A program made the translations under genes and the position numbers. From Paracoccaceae bacterium (GTDB taxonomy: Bacteria > Pseudomonadota > Alphaproteobacteria > Rhodobacterales > Rhodobacteraceae), in contig JAHRVG010000107.1 in NCBI GenBank assembly GCA_019090795.1, forward strand, positions 1 to 60,876: a DNA stretch of 60,876 nucleotides. Reading direction: 5' to 3'. The notes beneath the pieces were generated by a model that worked only from the letters and a program-made list of their open reading frames with translations, was not told where the DNA came from and made no database searches. Of this stretch, positions 54,505 through 60,876 are shown piece after piece (position 1 is the stretch's first letter; each line of letters begins with the position of its first letter).

Positions 54505-56436
54505 CTAGAGATAATCCGACCAAAGTTCAGTATCCAAGCCGTCAATTAGTGGGGCCAGCCCATCGCTGACGCGCTCCCAAGAACGTACCGAGGTTTTATA
54601 AATTTTCTGCCGCACCTGATTAACACTCGCCGTGCGCACTACGCGTTTGGTTTTATAAAACTCCAGAACCTGCGGTTCCCACTCCAGCCCGCAATAAGCC
54701 AGTAGTTTGCGGCTTTCCTCCTCCTGATTGGCGGTCAGCGCCTCGTAATTGCAATCATAAATCTGGCCGGGGAAAAGGGTGTCCCAATGGGCCATCAAGG
54801 ATTTGTACTGATTGGCGAAATTGGCCAGATATTCCAGATGATAGGCGTATTGATGCGCTTGGGTATCAAAGAAATTCTTGTAGATCGAATAGCAATTATC
54901 GCGCGGGTCGCGCACCATGTTGATGATTTTGATATTCGGGAAGGCCAGCTTCATCATGCCAATGTGGCGAAAGTTACCCGGCATTTTATCGGTAACCCTC
55001 GGTTTTCCCTCACTATTCACGGTCAGGTCTTTCAGATATTGCTGACCGAACTCCTGCACTTGTCTTTCAGTCGGAAAATCTTGCTCTATCCCCAGCGTGT
55101 CTAACAATCGGGTCGCCGCCATCAACTCCCCCGCCCCCCAGACCTGGGAGTGACTGGCCAGAATTTGCTCTACCAAGGAGGTGCCGGAACGCATCAGGCC
55201 AACGATAAGAATAGGGGTTTGGGTCGGATTTCCTGTACCCGCCCGCGCCGCGACAGATTTTTCTGTATAGGCGTGTTTGAGCCGGTCAAACGCAGCATTT
55301 TCCTGCGAAACATCATAATCCAGCAGCCCAAAGTTGGTATCATTGGCCTGTTTGAGATAAGTAAATCCGGCTTCGAACGCTCCGATATCCTCGTTCATTT
55401 TTGCCAGCGCGAAGCCAAGTTGAACCTTGTCCGCAGCGGGCGTGGCATCCAAGTCAAGCAAGGTTTTTATCTTTAGCGCAAGAGGTGCATCAGGGGCCGG
55501 GTTCTCAATGGTGGCCAACACCCGCAAGGCGTCAGCGTGGTTGGGTTCTACCTCCAGAAGTGCAATCAGCTGTTCGCGTGCCTGCCCATTTTCGCCAAGA
55601 CCATTCAGAAGAATTGCAAGGCTATGCCGGAACGAAACATTTTCAGGCCGCAATTCAACCGCCCGTTGACCAAAGTGAACCGCCGCAGTGCTATCGCCAA
55701 TAATTGCGTAAACCCCGCTCAGATTGCTGCAAGCCTCCGCATCGTCAGGGAAGAATTCCAGTGCTTTACGCAGATCCGCAATCGCGAGTTGGGGCGCATC
55801 CATACTTTTGTGCAATGCGCCGCGACTGTTATAGGCATTTGCGTAATCCCTTTTCAGGGTAATCGCGCGATCATAGGCTTCCAATGCCTCTGCACCACGC
55901 CCCAATGCTGCCAAGGCAACACCCAGATTGTGATGCGCTTCGGGATAGGTTGCGCGCAGGGCAATTGCCTTTTGCAAGGGTACCAGCGCCTCTTGGGGGC
56001 GGTTGCCGGTGATCAGAGCCATGCCTAGATTATTATAGACCTCAACAAAATTCGGGTTGAGCTTCAATGCATGTTTAAAGCTGGTAACCGCGGCAGCGGC
56101 GTGGTTCAGTTGCGAATGGGCAAGCCCTTGAATGTTATATAGAAATGGTTCTTTTCGGTTGTGAACCAACAACAAACTTATCCGTTCCAGAACCTGCTCA
56201 AACGCACCCTGATTGAGCAACTGCCCAAGTTGGTTGGCATCCACCTGTGTCATTCGGTTGCCCCCGCCACCGGCTGATTTCTGCAAGCGCTTCAACGCTG
56301 TTTTCGCCTTGAAGTGCTTGGGGAATTTCGCCAAAATACTGCTGTAGATCGCCACCGCCCGCGCCGGATCGCCCGTCCGCTCCGCTTGCTCAGCGCTAAC
56401 AAGAATATCCTTTATGGTTGGTTTTGCAGACGACAT
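54505..56436 (-). CDS. TPR-repeat sulfotransferase
   Basis: A 643-aa protein with tetratricopeptide repeats over about residues 15-360 (EVYNNLGMALITGNRPQEAL, EAHHNLGVALAALGRGAEAL) and a C-terminal sulfotransferase domain. The PAPS-binding loop is VGLMRSGTSLVEQILASH near residue 410; a second motif is INMVRDPRDNCYSIYKNFFD. It transfers sulfate from PAPS to a protein, lipid or small molecule; TPR-fused versions are common in marine bacteria. No signal peptide. It begins 35 bases after pyrG. Acceptor unknown. Confidence 0.88.
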   Translation of the reverse strand: MSSAKPTIKDILVSAEQAERTGDPARAVAIYSSILAKFPKHFKAKTALKRLQKSAGGGGNRMTQVDANQLGQLLNQGAFEQVLERISLLLVHNRKEPFLYNIQGLAHSQLNHAAAAVTSFKHALKLNPNFVEVYNNLGMALITGNRPQEALVPLQKAIALRATYPEAHHNLGVALAALGRGAEALEAYDRAITLKRDYANAYNSRGALHKSMDAPQLAIADLRKALEFFPDDAEACSNLSGVYAIIGDSTAAVHFGQRAVELRPENVSFRHSLAILLNGLGENGQAREQLIALLEVEPNHADALRVLATIENPAPDAPLALKIKTLLDLDATPAADKVQLGFALAKMNEDIGAFEAGFTYLKQANDTNFGLLDYDVSQENAAFDRLKHAYTEKSVAARAGTGNPTQTPILIVGLMRSGTSLVEQILASHSQVWGAGELMAATRLLDTLGIEQDFPTERQVQEFGQQYLKDLTVNSEGKPRVTDKMPGNFRHIGMMKLAFPNIKIINMVRDPRDNCYSIYKNFFDTQAHQYAYHLEYLANFANQYKSLMAHWDTLFPGQIYDCNYEALTANQEEESRKLLAYCGLEWEPQVLEFYKTKRVVRTASVNQVRQKIYKTSVRSWERVSDGLAPLIDGLDTELWSDYL

Positions 56437-56471
56437 GTTTATTGCTCCGTATCAGCCTTGCCAGGGTATTT

Positions 56472-58115
56472 TTATACCAGCCGTGATTGCCCAACAGCGG
56501 CGCGGACAAAATCGCGGAACAGCGGGTGTGGTTCAAAGGGTTTGGATTTGAGTTCCGGATGGAACTGCACCCCCACATACCAAGGGTGATCCGGCATCTC
56601 GACAATCTCCGGCAGGCGACCATCCGGCGACATGCCCGAGAATATCAGCCCGCATTTTTCCAGCTGCGCGCGGTATTTGGTATCCACCTCATAGCGATGC
56701 CGGTGCCGTTCGGAAATCTTGGTGGTTTCATAGATCTGCGCGACCTTGCTGCCCTCTTTCAAGGTGGCATTATAGGCCCCGAGACGCATGGTGCCGCCTT
56801 TATCATCGCCAACCTCGCGCTGGATAGTGCGGTTGCCCTCGGCCCATTCCTTGAGGTGGTACACAATCGGCGTAAAGCGTTTATCGCCGCGCTCTTGGTC
56901 AAATTCTTCTGACCCTGCGTCTTTGATTCCGGCCAGATTGCGCGCCGCCTCGATCACCGCCAATTGCATACCGAGGCAAATACCCAGATAAGGCACTTTG
57001 TTCTCACGGGCAAATTGCGCCGCTTTGATTTTGCCTTCTGTACCGCGCTCGCCGAAACCGCCGGGCACCAGAATTCCGTCATAGCCCGCCAGTCTTGGGG
57101 CTGCGTCAGCCTGATCAAACACCTCGGCATCAACCCACTCAACCTTGACCTTCACCCGATTGGCCATACCACCATGGGTCAGCGCCTCCTTAATCGACTT
57201 ATAGGCATCTTCGAGCTGAATATATTTGCCAACAATGGCAATCTTGACCGTGCCTTCGGGGTTGTGAACCCGCTCTGACACATCCTTCCAGATGTCCAGC
57301 TTGGGCTTGGGTGCTGGATGAATGCCAAAGGCATCCAGCACCGCCTGGTCCAGCCCTTCTCCGTGATATTTCAGCGGCGCATCATAAATTGAATCCATAT
57401 CCTCGGCTGCAATCACCGCATCGGGGCGGACGTTGCAAAACAGCGCCAGTTTGTCGCGCTCTTTTTTTGGAATTGGGCGCTCCGAGCGGCAGACCAGAAT
57501 GTCCGGCGCGATGCCGATCGAGCGCAATTCCTTGACCGAATGCTGCGTCGGCTTGGTTTTCAACTCTCCAGCCGCCTCCAGGTAAGGCAGCAAGGTCAGG
57601 TGCATAAATATACATTGGCCACGGGGTTTATCTTGGGAAAACTGGCGGATCGCCTCGAAAAACGGCAGGCCCTCAATGTCGCCAATGGTGCCGCCCAGCT
57701 CACAGAGCATAAAATCAACCTCGTCTTCACCAATCTTGATGAAGTCTTTGATTTCATTGGTCACATGCGGAATGACCTGAATGGTTTTTCCCAGATAATC
57801 GCCGCGCCGTTCCTTTTCCAGAACCGTGGAATAAATCCGCCCCGAGGAAACACTATCGGTTTTGCGCGCAGCAACGCCGGTGAAACGCTCATAGTGACCG
57901 AGATCAAGATCGGTTTCCGCGCCGTCATCTGTCACAAACACCTCGCCATGTTCGAATGGCGACATAGTGCCGGGATCAACATTCAGGTAAGGATCAAGCT
58001 TGCGCAGCCGCACCGAATATCCACGCGCTTGCAACAATGCTCCCAAGGCAGCCGAGGCCAACCCCTTGCCAAGCGAAGATACAACGCCACCAGTAATAAA
58101 GATAAATCGCGCCAT
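56472..58115 (-). CDS. pyrG: CTP synthase
   Basis: A 547-aa CTP synthase. The synthetase domain begins [20 protein letters not shown]; the C-terminal glutamine amidotransferase has [17 protein letters not shown] with the active cysteine, and [18 protein letters not shown] with the catalytic His and Glu. It makes CTP from UTP, ATP and glutamine. The start at 58115 is the family start; the longer frame from 58172 is not used. It is downstream of secG in the same direction. Confidence 0.97.
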   Translation of the reverse strand: MARFIFITGGVVSSLGKGLASAALGALLQARGYSVRLRKLDPYLNVDPGTMSPFEHGEVFVTDDGAETDLDLGHYERFTGVAARKTDSVSSGRIYSTVLEKERRGDYLGKTIQVIPHVTNEIKDFIKIGEDEVDFMLCELGGTIGDIEGLPFFEAIRQFSQDKPRGQCIFMHLTLLPYLEAAGELKTKPTQHSVKELRSIGIAPDILVCRSERPIPKKERDKLALFCNVRPDAVIAAEDMDSIYDAPLKYHGEGLDQAVLDAFGIHPAPKPKLDIWKDVSERVHNPEGTVKIAIVGKYIQLEDAYKSIKEALTHGGMANRVKVKVEWVDAEVFDQADAAPRLAGYDGILVPGGFGERGTEGKIKAAQFARENKVPYLGICLGMQLAVIEAARNLAGIKDAGSEEFDQERGDKRFTPIVYHLKEWAEGNRTIQREVGDDKGGTMRLGAYNATLKEGSKVAQIYETTKISERHRHRYEVDTKYRAQLEKCGLIFSGMSPDGRLPEIVEMPDHPWYVGVQFHPELKSKPFEPHPLFRDFVRAAVGQSRLV

Positions 58116-58151
58116 TGTGCAGGCTACTCCCGTGTTCGTTTTTGGCCGCCG

Positions 58152-58173
58152 ATGCACCCAAAATGCACCCAAA
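58152..58173. repeat. Tandem 11-bp direct repeat upstream of pyrG
   Basis: ATGCACCCAAA occurs twice in succession (58152-58162 and 58163-58173), 37-58 bases before the pyrG ATG. The period of 11 bases is one helical turn, as for paired protein-binding sites. It lies in the promoter or leader region. Confidence 0.45.
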
Positions 58174-58231
58174 ACGACCCATTGCCACGGGACTTAAGGA
58201 TAATGGGATTCGGGGGCTTGGTGCAAGAGTG

Positions 58232-58262
58232 GAAACGCAATATCCGGTAGATAATGCGTTTC
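58232..58262 (-). terminator. Hairpin between secG and pyrG
   Basis: GAAACGCA (58232-58239) pairs with TGCGTTTC (58255-58262), an eight-base stem 43 bases beyond the secG stop on the reverse strand. The U-tract is weak, so it may allow read-through to pyrG. Confidence 0.45.
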
Positions 58263-58304
58263 GGTTAACTATTTGTAGGTATTTACCGGCATTTCAGCCG
58301 ATTA

Positions 58305-58679
58305 TCATTCTTCCGCTTGAGGCGGTGTCGCAGGGGCATCCGTCGCAGATGGCGGCAGTAAATTGCCCTCCAGCGCCGGAATCAACGGCTTTTCTGAAAC
58401 GGCAGCAGGGGCCTCTTGCACGGCGTCGCCGCCGCGTTCCAGAACGCTGTCAGAACCCGCATCACGGGCCGAAATAATCACCAACGCCAAACTGGTCGCG
58501 ATAAAAGCACCGGCAATCACCCAGGTAACCTTGGCCAAAGGCCCGGACACTGGGCGCCCGGAATTACCGCCACCGCCACCGCCAATCCCCAAGCCACCGC
58601 CCTCGGAGCGCTGCATCAACACGATGCCAATCAGGCAAAGTGACAGGATCAAATGGATGATGAGGACGATATTCTGCAT
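58305..58679 (-). CDS. secG: Preprotein translocase subunit SecG
   Basis: A 124-aa SecG. It begins MQNIVLIIHLILSLCLIGIV (first helix), has the family RSEGGGLGIGGGGGG loop, and a second helix VTWVIAGAFIATSLALVIIS, followed by a proline- and alanine-rich tail (ATDAPATPPQAEE). It assists protein export through SecYEG at the inner membrane. It is upstream of pyrG, a common alphaproteobacterial order. The long tail is common in Rhodobacterales. Confidence 0.93.
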   Translation of the reverse strand: MQNIVLIIHLILSLCLIGIVLMQRSEGGGLGIGGGGGGNSGRPVSGPLAKVTWVIAGAFIATSLALVIISARDAGSDSVLERGGDAVQEAPAAVSEKPLIPALEGNLLPPSATDAPATPPQAEE

Positions 58680-58809
58680 CTTTGGACTCGGGGGTTAGTT
58701 ACAACGATCTAACAGCCCAAAGGGCCATATCGCAGCGCTTCTAGCGGATTGGCACAGGCTTGTCTAATGGGAATTGGGGCACTCGGAGAATAGTTCAAGC
58801 CGTAGCCTT

Positions 58810-59409
58810 CTAACCCTTCTTCTCTAGCGCATATTTCGCGAATAACGGCCCTTGTACAATAAAGAACACAAATACCGCCGCGGTTAGCCCGAAGGTCTTG
58901 AAATTCACCCAAGCATCTGTCGACATCAAGCGCCAAACCGCCTCGTTTGTTACCGCAAGCGCCAGAAAAAACGCCGTCATACGTTTGGTCAGAATCATCC
59001 AACCCGCATCTTGCAGGGGCATCATTTCCTCCATCACCGCGCGCAAATAGGATTTGCCGCGCATCAGGCCAAACCCGAGGATACCGCCAAACAGCAGGTA
59101 AATTATCGTCGGCTTCATCTTGAAAAACCGATCATCATTGAACCAGATCGACATGCCACCAAAAACCACCACCAAAACAGCGGTCATCACCTGCATTCTC
59201 GACAGTTTACCGGTTAGAAACCACACCAGCCCCGTCGCGATCAGCAGAATCGGGATAAAGGCAGCCGTCGCAATGATGAAGCCTTCATAGGTCTCTCCGA
59301 GCAGCTGATACTCGCGATCCTTGATCTTGGTATAGGTAATAAAAAACAGGACAACCGGGCCGATTTCCAGCGCCAGTTTCAACATGGGATTGATCTTTTT
59401 CTCTGTCAT
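58810..59409 (-). CDS. yciB: YciB-like inner membrane protein (septation protein A family)
   Basis: A 199-aa membrane protein with about six helices. It begins MTEKKINPMLKLALEIGPVV and has KPTIIYLLFGGILGFGLMRG and VMEEMMPLQDAGWMILTKRM, the YciB/IspA (intracellular septation) pattern. The protein is involved in cell envelope maintenance and septation. The start at 59409 places it 19 bases after the EamA gene; the longer frame from 59466 would overlap it. It is co-directional with ftsY and the EamA gene. Confidence 0.93.
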   Translation of the reverse strand: MTEKKINPMLKLALEIGPVVLFFITYTKIKDREYQLLGETYEGFIIATAAFIPILLIATGLVWFLTGKLSRMQVMTAVLVVVFGGMSIWFNDDRFFKMKPTIIYLLFGGILGFGLMRGKSYLRAVMEEMMPLQDAGWMILTKRMTAFFLALAVTNEAVWRLMSTDAWVNFKTFGLTAAVFVFFIVQGPLFAKYALEKKG

Positions 59410-59428
59410 AAAAGTTGCCTTAACCAGT

Positions 59429-60331
59429 TTATCCACCAAATTCCACCAAAACCGCGCCTGCGGCAATCACAACCATGAAAGTGGCTCGTAAAAGCCCCAC
59501 TTTCTCTTTAAGGAACAGCCAGCCAATCAAGGCGGCAAACACAGTTGAGGTCTCTCTCAACACCGCCGCCTCACCCACTTTGTCCAGACGCGTCGCCAGA
59601 ATGATGCCGCCAAAACTGGCCAGCGCAATCACCCCGCCGATGACCCCGCGCAACAAAAGCGGTGGCAAGTCAGGCGGGTTTTGCATCCGCTTGTAGCGCA
59701 CCAATGCAATCCACGGAAAAATCAGGGCGTCCATCACGAAAAACCATGCCAGAAAAGTGAAAGGATCGGCAGAGGCGCGGATACCGTAGGCGTCATAAAT
59801 AGTATAAATTGCAACCAATGCCCCTGTCACCAAAGCCAGAATCAAAGCTGACACGAGACGCCTGCGATTCAAGGCTTCTGCCTGAACATTAATCCCTGCC
59901 AGAGCAAAAACTGCGGCGGTCAAAAGCACCACCCCGAGCCATTGCAGAGGCGCGAAATTCTCTGAAAACACCACCCCAGCAACCAAAACCGTGACCAACG
60001 GGCCAGTCCCACGCACCACAGGATACACCACGGTAAAGGCCCCACGCGAATAAGTCATCGCCTGTAGAAGTTTGTAAACAATATGAATTCCCATGCTAAC
60101 CACAAGAATCAGCCAAACCCGTGGCGAAGGCCAAGGCACCAGAAACAGCGCGACCGGCAGTGCCATCAACCCATAGCTGGCATCAATCGCCCCGCGCGTT
60201 AACCACGGATCATGCCGCCCCTTTTGCAAAGCGCCAAACACCGCATGCAATACGGCAGACATCAATGCCAGCCCCAAAGCCAGATGCCTGCCCTCCGGCG
60301 TGCCATCCAGCGCAATAATCCACTCGCTCAC
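59429..60331 (-). CDS. EamA/DMT-superfamily transporter
   Basis: A 300-aa permease with ten membrane helices in two EamA halves. Motifs: AFTVVYPVVRGTGPLVTVLV at the end of half one and GEAAVLRETSTVFAALIGWL in half two. It exports or imports small metabolites; substrate unknown. It starts with GTG in GTGA, overlapping the ftsY stop by four bases, so it is translationally coupled to ftsY. yciB follows 19 bases later, so ftsY, this gene and yciB form one operon. Confidence 0.88.
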   Translation of the reverse strand: MSEWIIALDGTPEGRHLALGLALMSAVLHAVFGALQKGRHDPWLTRGAIDASYGLMALPVALFLVPWPSPRVWLILVVSMGIHIVYKLLQAMTYSRGAFTVVYPVVRGTGPLVTVLVAGVVFSENFAPLQWLGVVLLTAAVFALAGINVQAEALNRRRLVSALILALVTGALVAIYTIYDAYGIRASADPFTFLAWFFVMDALIFPWIALVRYKRMQNPPDLPPLLLRGVIGGVIALASFGGIILATRLDKVGEAAVLRETSTVFAALIGWLFLKEKVGLLRATFMVVIAAGAVLVEFGG

Positions 60332-60876
60332 CCGTCGCTCCCGGTTAAGGCACGGGCAAATTCATCCGGATCAAACGGGGCCAAATCATCAATCTGCTCC
60401 CCGACACCGATGGCATGGATTGGCAAGCCGTATTTATCGGCCAGCGCCACTAGAACACCGCCCTTGGCAGTGCCATCCAGCTTGGTCATCACCAATCCGG
60501 AAACATCGGCAATTTTGCTAAAAATCTCGACCTGAGACAGCGCATTTTGCCCCGTCGTCGCATCCAGTACCAGCAATGTATTATGCGGCGCATCTGGATC
60601 TTTCTTGCGGATCACGCGCACAATCTTTGCTAACTCCTCCATCAGGTCTTGTCTGTTTTGCAACCGCCCTGCCGTATCTATCATCAGCAAATCCGCACCC
60701 TCGGCCTCGGCCTTGCTCATTGCATCAAAGGCCAATGATGCCGGATCAGATCCCTCCGGTGCCGTCAAAACCGGCACTCCGGCGCGATCCCCCCAAACCT
60801 GCAACTGCTCCACCGCCGCGGCACGAAAGGTATCCCCGGCAGCAATAACTACCGACTTGCCCGCCGCCTTGAACTG
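60328..60876 (-). CDS. ftsY: Signal recognition particle receptor FtsY, C-terminal part (runs off right edge)
   Basis: 183 codons at the right edge, the C-terminal half of the NG domain. The reverse strand from the edge reads VVIAAGDTFRAAAVEQLQVW (G2 DTFRAAA), then DLLMIDTAGRLQNRQDLMEE (G3), VMTKLDGTAKGGVLVALAD (G4) and GVGEQIDDLAPFDPDEFARA. It binds SRP and docks ribosome-nascent chains to the membrane by GTP hydrolysis. The N-terminal part lies outside the window. Confidence 0.97.
   Translation of the reverse strand, partial: QFKAAGKSVVIAAGDTFRAAAVEQLQVWGDRAGVPVLTAPEGSDPASLAFDAMSKAEAEGADLLMIDTAGRLQNRQDLMEELAKIVRVIRKKDPDAPHNTLLVLDATTGQNALSQVEIFSKIADVSGLVMTKLDGTAKGGVLVALADKYGLPIHAIGVGEQIDDLAPFDPDEFARALTGSDG

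Overview
The window looks like a chromosomal segment of an alphaproteobacterium of the Rhodobacterales (Roseobacter group). The evidence is the gene content: ethylmalonyl-CoA-pathway genes (mch, mcl2), an sdhCDAB operon with extra small genes between sdhA and sdhB, MttB-type methyltransferase and betaine-demethylase-like genes, tandem RTX proteins, a DUF6476 gene divergent from rluD, and NnrU and DUF455 proteins. No rRNA, tRNA, CRISPR array, intact insertion sequence or prophage was seen. The genome assignment is inference from gene content only.

Layout. 1-3.6 kb: 5' part of a glycerate 2-kinase (reverse strand, running off the left edge), an MmgE/PrpD protein, the remnant of a flavin oxidoreductase gene, and a BASS/ACR3-like transporter. 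3.7-8.6 kb: a probable methylated-amine locus with a dimethylglycine/sarcosine-dehydrogenase-like FAD-GcvT fusion, a divergent LysR regulator, and a Rieske oxygenase translationally coupled to a 70-75 aa helical protein. 8.9-14.1 kb: GNAT gene and sdhCDAB, with four small exported Cys-motif proteins between sdhA and sdhB and a two-site operator-like repeat upstream. 14.3-17.5 kb: two tandem RTX paralogues. 17.6-21.6 kb: mcl2, DUF1737, mch (acetyl-CoA assimilation), a small exported protein and mdh. 22-28.8 kb: L,D-transpeptidase, EthD protein, ABC exporter, secreted small protein, M3 oligoendopeptidase and glycosyltransferase.

28.8-35.3 kb is an information-processing block: rpoH, rluD with a start-overlapping divergent DUF6476 gene, dnaG and rpoD, with a striking repeat/hairpin cluster between dnaG and rpoD. 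35.9-44.3 kb: YjbQ, lpdA, DUF924, MFS, queA and a giant AsmA-like protein. 44.5-50 kb: Bcp peroxiredoxin overlapping a DUF455 ferritin-like gene, a one-cysteine CcdA-like membrane protein, aldo/keto reductase, MttB-family methyltransferase and YebC. 50-60.9 kb: duplicated SnoaL protein, SLC13 permease, ChaN-like protein, NnrU, TPR-sulfotransferase, pyrG, secG, yciB, EamA transporter and the 3' part of ftsY (running off the right edge).

The themes that join genes are central carbon flow (sdh, mdh, lpdA, mch, mcl2, glycerate kinase), handling of methylated amines (Rieske, FAD-GcvT, MttB) and housekeeping. The most unusual observations are the exported two-cysteine family embedded in the sdh operon, the phased GTGATCAC sites upstream of sdhC, the mutually exclusive hairpins between dnaG and rpoD, the MITE/REP-like palindrome touching the stop codon of the FAD-GcvT gene, and overlapping start codons at rluD.
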